64,000 nucleotides of DNA from Meghimatium bilineatum. Taxonomy: Eukaryota > Mollusca > Gastropoda > Stylommatophora > Philomycidae. The stretch is taken from the NCBI GenBank assembly GCA_034231615.1, contig CM067304.1, positions 20,204,089 to 20,268,088 on the forward strand. Direction: 5' to 3'. A program made the translations under genes and the position numbers. Numbering within the stretch: position 1 is the first letter of the stretch; every line of letters begins with the position of its first letter. Below are positions 44,255 to 54,964 of this stretch, piece after piece. Under the pieces are notes generated by a model that was not told where the DNA came from, ran no database searches, and saw only the letters and a list, made by a program, of their open reading frames with translations.

Positions 44255-44420
44255 GCTACTTCTACTACTACTACTGCTGCTGCTACTGCTACTTCTGCTA
44301 CTACTACTATTACTACTACTACTACTACTGATAATACTACTACTACTACTACTACAACTTCTACTACTACTACTACAACTACTACTACTGCTACTACTGA
44401 TAAAACTATCACTACTGCTA
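44214..44420. repeat. CCA/ACT trinucleotide array
   Basis: Interrupted (CAC)n and (TAC)n with TGC and TTC variants, immediately after the LINE tail. Confidence 0.95.
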
Positions 44421-44459
44421 CCCCTAAGGATTACTCTTTGGGTAAATACACGTGTATCT

Positions 44460-44522
44460 CTAACGGTGAGGTACGCCTTTTCAACCGCGGAAGTTAGTCC
44501 AATCTGGTTATATCAGAGCTTT
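44460..44522 (-). repeat. Dispersed repeat family F, short diverged piece
   Basis: GAGGTACGCCTTTTCAACC and CCAATCTGGTTATATCAGAG align to the reverse complement of family F. Confidence 0.6.
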
Positions 44523-44990
44523 AAATCCATAAGAAATTGCGGAAGTGGGGTTTATAGTAATCCAATCACTAGAACCTCCGTAACGAGTACAAATGTTTAT
44601 ATGTATGTCGCAAATATATCTATATAAAACATACATCGATGAAATATAATACACACAACTTGAATCATATAAACATTCAATGTTAGATGGTGGAAGGAAA
44701 TTTCCAAAATATTTACCATATTCTGTATAATATACTATCGACAAGAAGAAATGTTAGAAAGAACACGACAATTGAGAGGAGAAAGTTAGTAATATGTACA
44801 ATAATAAAGGGTTCTTGTTTGGAACGCGTGTCTACCAACTTATTTTAGTGATAACTAATCTAAATAGTATATCAACAATTAAACAATAATTAATTTAAAT
44901 AATTAAAATTAATAAATGGTGAACATAAACGCCAAAAGAAATAATCACGTAGGTTGACAGGAAATCCAAACAAGAATCCAATAAAGTATT
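44523..44990. other. No feature recognised
   Basis: AT-rich unique DNA. Confidence 0.4.
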
Positions 44991-44995
44991 CTATG

Positions 44996-46262
44996 ATATA
45001 AAAGAGTTAATTCCCTCTCAGGAGTTTAGACAGATAAAGAAATCAATTTCCTATGAGGAGTTGAGATACATGGATGATTTAATGCCCTCTCACAAGTTCA
45101 GACACATGAAGGAGTTAATTCCTTCTCAGAAATGCAGACACGTGAATGAGTTAATTCCCTTTCAATATTACAGACATATGAAGAAGTGTATTCCCTCTAA
45201 GGAGTCGAGATATATAAAGGAACTCGTTCCCTCTCTATGTAGTCGAGAAAGAAGAAGGTGTTAATTCCCTCTTGAGAGTCAAGACAGATGAATTAGTTAA
45301 TTCTCTCTCAGTAGTCCAGACTAGTAAAGATATTAATTTCTTTTTAGTAGTGCAAAAAGATATAGGGGTTAATTCTTTCTCAGAATTCCAGAGAGATAAA
45401 GGAGTTAATTCCCTCTCAGTAATAGAGACGGATAAAGGAGTTAATTCCCTATCAGTAATCCAAACATATATAGGTGTTAATTCCCTCTCAGGAATCCAGG
45501 CAGGTAAAGCGATTAATTCCAACTCAGTAGTCCGAAAATATAAGGGAGTTAATTCCTTCTCAGTCGTTCAGACATATAAAGGAGTTATTTTCCTGTGAGG
45601 AATCCTGACAGATAAAGAAATTAATTCAGTCTCAGTGGTTGAGACAGATAAAGGGTTAAATCCCTTTCAGAAGTCAAGACAGGTAAATGAGTTAATAATC
45701 TCACATGATTAGTGACATATAAAGGAGTTAATTTCCTCTCAGCAGTCGAGACACACTAAGAGTTAATTCCATATCAGTGGTTGATAGAGATAGAGAAGTT
45801 AATTCCCTTTCAGGGGTCGATAAAGGTAAAGCATTCAATTCCCTCTCAGTACTCCGGACAGATAAAGGTATTACTTTGTAATTCCCCCTTAGTAATCAAT
45901 ACAGATTAAAGGTGTTACTTCCCTTTCAAGAGTCCAGACAGATAAATTAGTGCATTCCCTCTCAGGAGTAGACATATGAAGAAAGTAATCCCATCTCATC
46001 GGTACATGCAGGTAAATGAATTAATCCCCTGTCATCAGTCCATGCAGGTCAATGAATTAATCCCCTGTCATCAGTCCATGCAGGTCAATGAATTAATCCA
46101 CTGTCATCAGTCCATGCAGGTCAATTAATTAATCTCCTGTCATCAGTCCATGCAGGTCAATGAATTAATTTCCTCTTATCGGTCCATGCAGGTCAAGGAA
46201 TTAATTCCCCCTCATCGGTCCATGCAGTCCAATGAATTAATTCCCACTCAATCCAGACAGAT
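44996..46262 (+). repeat. Long degenerate 36-bp minisatellite, about 35 units
   Basis: Older units: TTAATTCCCTCTCAGTAGTC then CAGACAGATAAAGGAG. At about 45990-46250 a younger variant dominates (CATCAGTCCATGCAGGTCAA then TGAATTAATCCC). Twelve codons per unit keep frames partly open on both strands. Family A SINE is inserted in its right edge at 46264. Confidence 0.92.
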
Positions 46263-46263
46263 C

Positions 46264-46539
46264 TGCCCGTTTGTTGGGAAGCGTAAAAGAAGAGTAAATA
46301 ATAGTAACACTGTCTACCTTCCATGCATGTCGTAAGATGTGACTAAAGAGATTATAGAATGGAGATGGCTATTCCATCCCATATATGGTGAAAGGGACCC
46401 AAAGCTATGCTGAAGTCGGATGTCTCATGCCGGAAGGTGCACACATCGCAGGAATGCTGTAAACCATGACACAGCGCATTCCTTCCTCTGGACTACATCC
46501 TGCTAATCTGCAGAAGTTTGAGAACGAACGCAGAAGAAG
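46264..46539 (+). mobile_element. SINE-like family A with 14-bp TSD
   Basis: Full length (TGCCCGTTTGTTGGGAAGCG to CGCAGAAG). Exact 14-bp direct repeats AATCCAGACAGATC flank it at 46250-46263 and 46540-46553. The duplicated target is part of the 36-bp minisatellite, so the SINE is younger than that array. Confidence 0.95.
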
Positions 46540-46714
46540 AATCCAGACAGATCAACACGCTAATTAGATGGACTAGTTCATTCATTCTGATCAGCCCAGA
46601 CATCGGCATGATTAAAAATTAAGATAGTTATAACCAGGAGGACACGGCGACTAGATTACCAGGACCGCGATCTCCACTATTTTTTATAGTTGTGAAGCTC
46701 TGTTATCATCAAAT

Positions 46715-46775
46715 TTGACTAACGTCCGCTGTTGAAAGAAGCATACCTCACTATCAGAGGTAATTTAATGTTTAC
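46715..46775 (+). repeat. Dispersed repeat family F, diverged
   Basis: CGCTGTTGAAAGAAGCATAC, CAGAGGTAATTTAATG align to the end of family F (CGCTGGTTGAAAGTGGCACG). Confidence 0.45.
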
Positions 46776-47024
46776 ATCACCAAAAACTCCAAACATCGGT
46801 CACCAACCAACTCATCAAAACCTGAAAAACGCAACTGTCATTAGAATACTGTGAAGCTATGATGGATGCCAGTGAATCACGGCAACACATTTTTTTGGCC
46901 AAATTTTGATCTGCTCTAACTATGTTAACAAGTGTCCAAACTTTTTCACCCCCCCCCCCCTCACAATTGTTAATGTAATTTATGGACGACCCTTATAATG
47001 TCAGCTTTAATCATTCCCTCCTCA

Positions 47025-47150
47025 GGCAATTGTGCATCCAGAACGTTCAGAAAGCAATGGCAAACTAACGAACGTATTTACATTACCTAGATAATCACTA
47101 CAGCCAACAAAAGCTGGATTGATGGCTACGTCCTGAATAGGATATGCTAC
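47025..47150 (+). repeat. Dispersed repeat H
   Basis: Collinear with 32930-33050, and its end (CTACGTCCTGAATAGGATAT) also resembles 56458-56480 (CCACGTCCTGAACAGGATAT). Class unknown. Confidence 0.5.
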
Positions 47151-47320
47151 CAATTGTTGCTCTATGATATGAACATGGCACACAATTTTTGCTTTATGAC
47201 ATAAACATGACACACAACGTTTTGTTCTATGACATGAAAATGACACAATTTTGTATCTGTGACATGAACATGACACACACCCTTTGCTCTATGACATGAA
47301 CATAACACACAATTTTTTTT
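47150..47320 (+). repeat. 33-bp minisatellite, about 5 units
   Basis: Unit TGCTCTATGACATGAACATG then ACACACAATTTTT. Diverged. Confidence 0.88.
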
Positions 47321-48545
47321 AAACAGAATATCATTTTTCTATTTCTTGTTCTGTTTTGGTGTCATACTTCTTCGAACTAGCAGCTCAATAAGACAATGTT
47401 TGTTGTTCGTCTCTCACAAGTAATGGTGACCATTTTTATTACATCCCCTTTTGAAATTCTGTCAGAGTTATATCTTTAACTATGAGACTCTAATGGCTAA
47501 TAAACCCTAATCTGATGGCAAAGACCCTTGTAGAATTTGGGTATAGGATGACCCTGTTGATGATTTTTGGTCTACCTTAACTATCTAGCAACTCTCCGCT
47601 GTTGAGCTGCTGCATTTCTCCTCTTCTCCCAGTATGCTGCGCATTTGTTGTTGTTTTTTAAAACTGTAGAACGCCATGAAGCACTATTTCGTGCAAGATC
47701 TTCTAGAGATATCTACAATTATTCGAGAAATGACAGTTTACAATTAAATTATAAATCCCTTATTTATTCCAGATTTTTCCACGTTTAACCGTTCATTTAA
47801 AGGCTTTGTATATTTCTCCGTAATTTCTTCTCGGTAATGACGACTCCATGGTGTCCATTTATCATTGCGTGAACTGCACCACTTTACAGACGCCATAACG
47901 AGACAGTCCTACAGATTAAATACTCTTATCAATTGATGGGCTGTTTGAATTGCGCCTCCTAAATCGAGGTTAATTAGAACGCGATCATTGATTGGTCAAT
48001 TTAGGGTCTATTTTCATTGGACATCTGCCAGACTTTATAATTTGTGAGATTTTCTTCTGCCAATGAAATGTGGTTTTACAGAAAAATATTAAAAGTTACT
48101 GATAGTTAAAAAATATATACTAAAAATGTATGTGCTAAGTCAGTGTTGCCATTTTGTTGGTTTTGATTTACCAAAATTTACAAATTTTGTCTTTTTGAAA
48201 TGTCACGATATAAAACGTATATTTGGCCAATTATTTTGATGTACATTTGAAAATATTTCTCCTTCTTCCTTGTTCCCCGGTCGGTGTCACACACTGTTGT
48301 GGATTTATTCAAGGAATGTTACAGTGGTCAACATTCCAATGACTGGGTCGTAGAACATGTACGTCAAAGCTTTTTCAGATGGAACATTTTTTATTCATGT
48401 GGCATGGTACAGTGGGCAACTGATGGCTGATCATTGTTGCTTACATTGCATTTCAGTTATTGAAGGCTGATCAACTATCTAATTTCTCCTGGTTTGGAAA
48501 TGAATCAATTCTCATTGAAGAACTAATTCCTTAGTTTCAGTGTTC
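47321..48545. other. No feature recognised
   Basis: About 1.2 kb of unique AT-rich DNA with no supported gene, array or repeat family. Confidence 0.4.
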
Positions 48546-48559
48546 ATTTGTCATATAAT

Positions 48560-49505
48560 TTTACGGCGTTAAAAATACGTCTGCGCAAGATAGGAAAATT
48601 TATGATAAGATCGGAGTGGACATTCTTCGCCACAACACCTAGATCATCACATGGATCGCCCGTGTGTTGCCGGGACCCGAAAGGGGAGCAAAGAATAGCA
48701 ACACTGTTACCTTCCATGTATGTCGTAAAAGGCGACTAGGAGGTTATGGGTTGGAGTTGGCTGTACCATCCCATATAGGATCAGTGACCCAAAGCCATGC
48801 TGAAGTCGTATGTGTCAGGCTGAAAGGCGCAGATATCGCAACAATGCTGTAAACCATGACACAACGCATCCGTTCTCCGGACTACATCCTGCTAATCTGC
48901 AGGAGTTTGAGAACGAACGCAGAAGAAGAAGATCACATGGATATAATTTTCTGGTCATGCCGGAGTAAGGGACACGAAAAAGCTGACACAGTGGCGGACA
49001 CAGCTATAGTGGATGGTAAAGTGATGAGAAGCGGTCGGGCTAAATTAATTAATGCAGTCATGGACACACTAGAAAATGATGAAGAGGATGTTGAACAAGA
49101 TAATGTACATTTCCACAGAATGATAAAAATAGAAGTCATATGGGGGAGAAAGTGCGTCTTCACTGGAAAGACCAAGATGACTATCATATTATGAACAGAC
49201 CAGAACAAGTTATAATTCTACGTCTCAGAACAGGACACAACCGACTCCGCAGTCACATGTATACAAAGTTCAAGATTGGCAACACGGCCATGTGTACATG
49301 TGGACAGGCAGCACAGAGTGCCAAAGTACATGTGGACAGGCAGCACAGAGTGCCAAACATATACTTCAAGAGTGTTCTGAGCATGAAACGCTGAGGCAGA
49401 CATATTGGCCAGAGGAAACAACACTGGAATCAAAGCTCTATGGGACACTGTATGAACTACAAAAGACAGTGAGTTTTATTAAGGAGACAGAATTACAGAT
49501 ATAGA
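48560..49505 (+). mobile_element. LINE RNase H-type 3' end split by SINE A
   Basis: The left flank (48560-48656) and the right part are LINE sequence. After the SINE the frame reads FWSCRSKGHEKADTVADTAI (degenerate RNase H end), RAKLINAVMDTLENDEEDVE, then IILRLRTGHNRLRSHMYTKF, MCTCGQAAQSAK, HILQECSEHETLRQTYWPEE and ETELQI with the stop at 49502. A 33-bp internal duplication (CATGTGGACAGGCAGCACAG) at 49293-49358 doubles the CxCGQAAQSA segment. Confidence 0.85.
48657..48931 (+). mobile_element. SINE-like family A, reference copy with 11-bp TSD
   Basis: Begins CGCCCGTGTGTTGCCGGGAC, includes AGCAAAGAATAGCAACACTG, ATGTCGTAAAAGGCGACTAG, a hairpin (TGGGTTGGAG...CCATCCCA), AAGCCATGCTGAAGTCG, AACGCATCCGTTCTCCGGAC and GCAGGAGTTTGAGAACGAAC, and ends (GAA)n. 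Exact 11-bp direct repeats ATCACATGGAT at 48646-48656 and 48932-48942. It interrupts the LINE at 48560-49505. No classic tRNA A/B boxes are evident. Confidence 0.95.
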
Positions 49506-49740
49506 CATGTTTCAAGTGAACGAAAGAAGAAGAAGAAGAACTGGAAAGACCAGAAGAACCCACAACCAACAACTGACTAGGAGATTAAACTTATATACTT
49601 TTAAATGTCTGACGTTATGGGCGCAGTTATTATCAGCGCAGTTATGGGAATTTCCCTTTTCCAGTGATGATCTTTCCTATTTAAGAATTCCAAGGTTTGG
49701 ATCTACTCCTTTGTTGTCTACCAGATGAGAGCACAACAAA
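49506..49740. other. No gene recognised
   Basis: Begins with a (GAA)n-rich LINE tail; the rest is unique. Confidence 0.4.
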
Positions 49741-49747
49741 GTTAATT

Positions 49748-49962
49748 TCTTTAAGAATGCGATTGTTTAACCTTGTTTTCAAATGGTTAAACCATTTTAA
49801 ATGTCTATATCTGAGAGTAGATTAGAAAATTGATATCTTAGCACTCTACAAGACTTTAAGAATGCGATCGTTTAACCTTCTTTTGAAATGGTTAAACCAT
49901 TTTAAATGTCTATATCTGAGAGTAGAGTAGAAGGATGGTATCTTAGCACGCTACAAGACTTC
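49748..49962 (+). repeat. Tandem duplication of about 107 bp
   Basis: Two copies of a segment with AAGAATGCGATTGTTTAACC, ATGGTTAAACCATTTTAAAT and CTATATCTGAGAGTAGA. They differ at about ten positions. Confidence 0.88.
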
Positions 49963-50007
49963 TGTGTTATTAACCTTGTCCTGCCACATGGTGTTAAAAA
50001 TTTAATT

Positions 50008-51531
50008 TAGGGTGACCAGATTTCCTAGATCCAAAAATGGGACATTTCGGATTTTTCCAGCCTTAAAAAAGGGGATACGCAGCATAAACATTCAATAGTA
50101 TGCAATTAGTATATAACATATTTAAACAAGTTATTTTCACATAATATATAACAATGCTGTATAATAAAGTTTTAGCGTTATCTTTAGCACTTTAAAAGTA
50201 TTTCAGACAAATATTTCTTGCAAAATATAAGACACTTGTGTATTCTAGACTACAAGCATAGACATAACAGTATTAGGAGATAATACCTTACAGAAATAAG
50301 ATCTCATGGAACGGTTATGTTTCACTGCATGAAATGCAAACAAAGAGTCTTGGGCTGCTACACGCTTACTTTCATTAATTAACTACCCAGTCTCATCTTG
50401 GGCTGCTACACGCTTACTTTCATTAGTTAACTGGCGAGTCTCATCTTGGGCTGATAGACGCTTACTTTCATTAGTTAACTACCCAGTCTCATCTTGGGCT
50501 GCTACACGCTTACTTTCATAAATTAACTCCCCAGTCTCATCTTGGGCTGCTAGACCCTTACCTTCATTAGTTAACTGGGCTGCTACACGCTTACTTTCAT
50601 TAATTAACTACCCAGTCTCATCTTGTGCTGCTAGACGCTTACTTTCATTAGTTAACTGGCGAGTCTCATCTTGTGCTGCTAGACGCTTACTTTCATTAGT
50701 TAACTGGCGAGTCTCATCTTGTGCTGCTAGACGCTTACTTTCATTAGTTAACTGGCGAGTCTCATCTTGTGCTGCTAGACGCTTACTTTCATTAGTTAAC
50801 TGGCGAGTCTCATCTTGGGCTGCTAGACCCTTACTTTCATCAGTTAACTGTCCAGTCTCATCTTGGCTGCTAGACCCTTACTTTCATCAGTTAACTACCC
50901 AGTCTCATCTTGTGCTGCTAGACGCTTACTTTCATCAGTTAACTTCCCATTCTTATCTCTTGTTAAAAATGATGCAACAGCTTGGCTTGAACTACTAGCA
51001 GCTACTGTCATTGTGTGTTTCTGCATCTTCCAAGTGCTGTTTTACATTATGACGATCTCCATTGTCAATGAAATCACGGAATGACACATCGCACATTGCA
51101 CTTTGCCTAATGTTGTGCCTTATTTCAATAAGAGATATTCCTCTTTGATGTTCCAACTGCTACTTCACTTTCTTTTCGGCATCATGGAGGAGCCTTAGCG
51201 CCTAAAACTGTATTGTCTTCAGAAGAGTATTATGTAAACATCATGTAAAGGATGATAAATATCGGGAAATATGTTATATATAACATAGAGGGGTAATCTT
51301 CCATTTTGTACAAATATCCGATATGGCATGAGATAAAATTGAAACATTTATAATGTTCAAAGCTTCAAGTACTACTGCGGTCATGTCACACTTATAAATG
51401 AGAGGACACAACAGGACTGAAATGGGGGAAAAGGACAATTTAGCGTCCCCTTTAAGGTGCATTGGGACAATGGGACAACATCCCCAAAAAGGGGACAGTT
51501 CCAGAAAAAAAAGAAAGTCTGGTTCCCCCTA
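50008..51531 (-). mobile_element. hAT-like element remnant with BED-finger traces
   Basis: The termini are similar in inverted orientation: TAGGGTGACCAGATTT at the left, and on the right the reverse complement of AGTCTGGTTCCCCCTA. GGGACA-rich subterminal sequence lies on both sides, as in hAT elements. On the minus strand, FRDFIDNGDRHNVKQHLEDA then ETH at about 51084-51000 resembles the His-containing half of a BED zinc finger. AASSSSQAVASFLTRDKNGK follows in another frame, and AAQDSLFAFHAVKHNRSMRS (near 50360-50300) resembles a conserved segment after the BED domain in hAT-like proteins. The catalytic and dimerisation domains are absent. An exact 8-bp target duplication is not clear. Confidence 0.6.
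50350..50945 (-). repeat. 48-bp minisatellite inside the hAT-like remnant, about 12 units
   Basis: The plus-strand unit is CTTACTTTCATTAGTTAACT, GGCGAGTCTCATCTTGTGCT, GCTAGACG. On the minus strand each unit is 16 codons (QLTNESKRLAAQDETR), in frame with the flanking transposase-like peptide. Several units (CTACCCAG variant) carry a stop codon. Confidence 0.92.
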
Positions 51532-51950
51532 ATTTAAGGGAATCATCGCATATGAAACATGTTTGGCATCGTTGTACTATTTTTATAGATTAGTACAGAA
51601 ATGAAGGTTTTATCTAGCGTAATATTACGACGGTTTGGTCTAAGTCTTAGCTAAGGCGGTTTCGTCGAAGTCTTTCTTACGACGAATTGATCTAAATCTT
51701 AGCTACGGCAGTTTGATCTATGTCTCAGTTACAGCGGCGTGTTCAGAGAAAAGGCTAATGGAAACATGTAATAATGTTATAGACAGAAAATATCATCTTG
51801 GTGGTAGAGTGAATAGTAGGCCACCCTCTTCAGTCGTAGGTATATGTGCACCCGGATCGTTCTAAGTCGAAGGCAACATATTTGCGGAAAGATCTCCTCA
51901 CTGACAAGCATCACGGTTCTGTGAAAGCTGCCACGCCTTTATAGAAGGTC
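51532..51950. other. Short 35-40 bp degenerate repeat, then no feature
   Basis: At about 51620-51735 the words GGTTTGGTCTAAGTCTTAGC recur three times with drift. 51740-51950 holds nothing recognisable. Confidence 0.6.
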
Positions 51951-51954
51951 TTCG

Positions 51955-52640
51955 ATATTATTTGTCCATTGTAGTCTTAGCCTGCCTCTTGTTCTCTTTC
52001 CTAGAAATTTTCCCTGCATTCTTCTTCTTCTTCTTCTTCTTCTGCGTTCGTACTCAAACTCCTGCAGATTAGTAGGATGTACTCCGGAGAACGGAATGCG
52101 ATGCGCCATGGTTTACAGCATTGCTGCGATATCTGCGCCTTTCGGCCTGACACATTCGACTTCAGCAAGGCTTTGGGTCACTGACCCTATATAGGGTGGG
52201 ACAGCCAACTCTATCCCATAACCTCCTAGTCGCCTTTTACGACGTGCGTGGAAGGTAAACAGTGCTGATATTCTTTGCTCCCCTTTCGGGCCCGACAGCA
52301 TACGGGCGTTCCCTGCATGAATAATCTGTCTAAACCTTTGTGTCTTTTTAATGTACAAAATATATTAGCTTGAATTTTTTGTTGTTAATTTTGTTGATAG
52401 TTTTCTTGATAGTTTTTAGGAGCGATTCAGATCTTTCTGTTCATAATATTTATTAGAAACTTTCCATAAAATTTCCTTTTGAATGCTTATATTCTCCTCT
52501 CGATTACGGATGTCACTGCCAATTTCTCACAACCATATGTTTCTTCTTAATAATTCCGTTTTATTTAGGGCCAAATTTAATCTCTTTCTGATCTCTGCTA
52601 AATAATCTTCAGTGGGGACGTGTTGTCTAGAGAAGGTGTA
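51955..52640 (-). mobile_element. LINE 3' end split by SINE A
   Basis: Read on the minus strand and skipping the SINE, the LINE encodes YGCEKLAVTSVIERRI-like sequence, then FCTLKRHKGLDRLFMQGKFL and GKRTRGRLRLQWTNNIEDLL, continuous across the insertion site. Stops are present upstream. Truncated near 52640. Confidence 0.8.
52020..52308 (-). mobile_element. SINE-like family A with 10-bp TSD inside a LINE
   Basis: Full-length minus-strand copy: 5' end CGCCCGTATGCTGTCGGGCC at the right and the (GAA)n tail at the left. Exact 10-bp direct repeats TTCCCTGCAT at 52010-52019 and 52309-52318. Removing the SINE and one repeat restores the LINE frame across the site, which is direct evidence of retroposition. 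Confidence 0.95.
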
Positions 52641-53119
52641 CAATTAGATCATGTTGAATTGTCTTAGTAAAACAATGTCATATGCTTGAGGCAGGCAGTA
52701 GAAACATCTTGAGTAAGGGATAGGGGTGTTGCCTACAATAAGGTCCTATGTACAAATCAAATTGGTGAACTTTTTATAGAAAAAAAAATTTGGGAGTTCA
52801 AACTTCTAACCCGCCGTTTGCTAAAATTATAGTACTAAACGTTATGCTCTGATTTTCTAAGGAGAATCCCCCCTCCCCTTTTAGCTACGGACTTGGCTGA
52901 AGGTGACTAGTCCGGAAGGAGTTATGATATTGCATTTTAAAGAATTTATAATTACTGTTTCTACGAAGAAAATTGGATGATTGACGGAGCGTGTATTTAA
53001 CCAGCGAGCGATAGGAACTATCAGCATGCATACGCATGTGCTGGGAGAGACCAAGCACCAATATGTTTGCCAAGAGTGCGTCAACATCATTACAGAAAAC
53101 TAAAACTACCTTCACGACC
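52641..53119. other. No feature recognised
   Basis: A C-run near 52868; no supported gene. The minus strand near 53000-53119 may be LINE-related. Confidence 0.35.
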
Positions 53120-53330
53120 ATCCGGTTCCATCTCCACATTGAAGGCAAGTTGCAACCAGACATTCAACATCGTATATCTGCTGTCTCAGTGAAGAACTCT
53201 GCTAGACTGTATCGTCTATCTCGTGGTGTTTCCAACCCACTGGTATCTCTTCCTACCTCTTCATCACCTACCATTGACTCTGCCTTCAAGTTTAGATCTT
53301 CAACAAGGTGTCATAACACACCGTAAACCC
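53120..53330 (-). mobile_element. Diverged LINE fragment related to family 1
   Basis: Minus strand: DLNLKAESMVGDEEVGRDTS, then SLAEFFTETADIRC. This is collinear with EGKVKGKRARGRQRYKWESN and SLAECTTKTRDR in family 1, strongly drifted. Confidence 0.55.
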
Positions 53331-53396
53331 ACGACGTTTCGTTATCGTAGGGGAACTACATTATATTGCGCATGCGGTTGCGTCTGTGGGTCTCAC

Positions 53397-53766
53397 CAAT
53401 GGATCACTAGACAAACCAACCATGCAACAGAAACCTTAGTAGATGACATGTCTTTATATTGAGGTTTTCTTCTTATAGAAGCTTCATGGCACGTCATCTA
53501 TACAATACAGTAGTCGTAACATTCGATAACAGTTACCATGTTGTTCCGACAGGCTGACGTTGTGCTTGAACTAGTGACGGGCACGGTGTGGGTAGGCGGA
53601 ACAACAAAGAAATCTGTCGCAAGGACCAGAGTTGTGCCCTGATGTCGTCGTCTGTTTCGGCAGCTTAGACTCGAAACACCATCGAGTTGAATAGCTGATG
53701 GAACAGAGGGCGGAGCACTTATGGGAATGTCCCACGTGCTGTGAGGCCAGTTTTTAATCAAGAATC
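53397..53766 (+). repeat. Dispersed repeat family D
   Basis: Full copy (GGATCACTAGACAAACCAAC to TTTTTAATCAAGAATCAAG). Closely similar to 43057-43440, including the shared start. Confidence 0.87.
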
Positions 53767-53884
53767 AAGCGGAACCACATTTAACGCATCAACACATTTG
53801 TACTGTCTTTCATCGATTTCTATCGTCACCCCTGAGGAGAAATGAGGATAAATGAGGAGAAATGCTTACCGTTCAAGACTTGAT

Positions 53885-54241
53885 GTCGATACATAATTTG
53901 CTTTGTCCTCCTCTGCCTCTTCTATCCATTACTGTATCTTATACTATCATTCTTGACAAGGAATGATGTTGGCATACAAGCTCATCCCATGCAAGTGTTC
54001 ATCGTTTCACTACTGAAAGAAGTAGTTCATTGTGGACATGCATACATCACTATTTTATTTCTTACATAAACATGTATCTCATGCTGCATGTGAGATTCGT
54101 AGAATTCGTCTATAACACTAGTATTCGTAAGCCTGCAGCCATCTCTCCATGTCAGCAGTGAGTGTCCAACACTCACGACCATACAACACGATAGAAAGCA
54201 CTATTTATCTATGTTGTTCATCTCTCCATGTCAGCAGCGAG
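53885..54241 (-). mobile_element. LINE fragment (family 5-like), part 1
   Basis: The sequence parallels 35600-35820 on the same strand (TTTGCTTTGTCCTCCTCTGC; CGTTTCACTACTGAAAG; ACACATCACTATTTT-type words). The right end (54143-54241) encodes on the minus strand a CWTLTADMERW-like segment and is partly duplicated in tandem (76 bp). It continues at 54689-54960 beyond the SINE E plus array insertion. Confidence 0.65.
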
Positions 54242-54252
54242 TAAAAAAAAAA

Positions 54253-54486
54253 AAAGGAAAGTAACCCATAGCATTTATTAATGCCGTAGGGGTGTGAGAT
54301 GTTAGCGATCTCACATTTCACAGGCTCTGCAAATGAGGGTGGTAGCCATCTCCTCTCCCTCGCAGTCTTTACTTCCCGGATTAATCCGGTACCCATTTAA
54401 TGCTGGGTCGACCTGGGAGCCGTTGTGATCTGGAATGAACCCAGGACCACTCATATGCGAAGCCAGTGCGCTAACGCGGCTCCCCA
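54253..54486 (-). mobile_element. tRNA-derived SINE (family E)
   Basis: Second copy of the tRNA-headed SINE: minus strand GGAGCCGCGTTAGCGCACTG (A-box part shortened), GGTCCTGGGTTCATTCC (B-box-like), body TACCGGATTAATCCGGGAAG, and a T/A-rich 3' end at 54242-54255. With the adjacent 28-bp array it lies between direct repeats TCAGCAGCGAG (54231-54241 and 54689-54699). Confidence 0.82.
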
Positions 54487-54489
54487 GCA

Positions 54490-54686
54490 GTAAGATCAAT
54501 GTTAGAGTGGAAATATCGTAACATCAATGTTAGAGTGGAAATATCGTAACATCAATGTTAGAGTGGAAATATCGTAACATCAATGTTAGAGTGGAAATAT
54601 CGTAACATCAATGTTAGAGTGGGAAATATCGTAACATCAATGTTAGAGTGGAAATATCGTAACATCAATGTTAGAGTGGAAATGTT
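54490..54686 (+). repeat. 28-bp minisatellite, 7 units (orientation 1)
   Basis: Unit GTAACATCAATGTTAGAGTG then GAAATATC, almost identical between units. It abuts the tRNA-like head of SINE E and lies within the same pair of 11-bp flanking repeats. The same repeat in reverse complement forms the array at 56029-56346. Confidence 0.95.
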
Positions 54687-54688
54687 GT

Positions 54689-54960
54689 TCAGCAGCGAGT
54701 GTCCAATACTCAAAACCATACAACACAATGGAAAGCACTATTTATTTTTGTTCCTTCAGGGTCGAACACGGTGAATAGGACAGAAAGCAGAGCTCTCCAG
54801 TTCGACCGATGTGATGCTACTGTGTGTAATTCTTCTATGTTGTTGATACCCAGTCTGTAAGGGTTGTTTGCGAAGAGTCTTGTTTTTTTCCATCTGGTAA
54901 CCATTGTAATGCTTGTAGCGGCAGTCTGTTTTCATTTATTCTAAGTACATGTCCGATTAA
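54689..54960 (-). mobile_element. LINE fragment (family 5-like), part 2
   Basis: Continues 53885-54241: GTGTCCAATACTCAAAACCA corresponds to GTGTCCAACACTCACGACCA near 54165. The rest (to 54960) is LINE-like on the minus strand (TLRTQPLQALQWLPD-type Arg/Leu words) but badly decayed. Confidence 0.55.
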
Positions 54961-54964
54961 CTTT

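Noticed and set aside
43530-44412. Poly-Val/Ile hydrophobic frames that could look like membrane proteins
   Set aside because: They are (ACT)n and (ATT)n trinucleotide arrays read on the minus strand.
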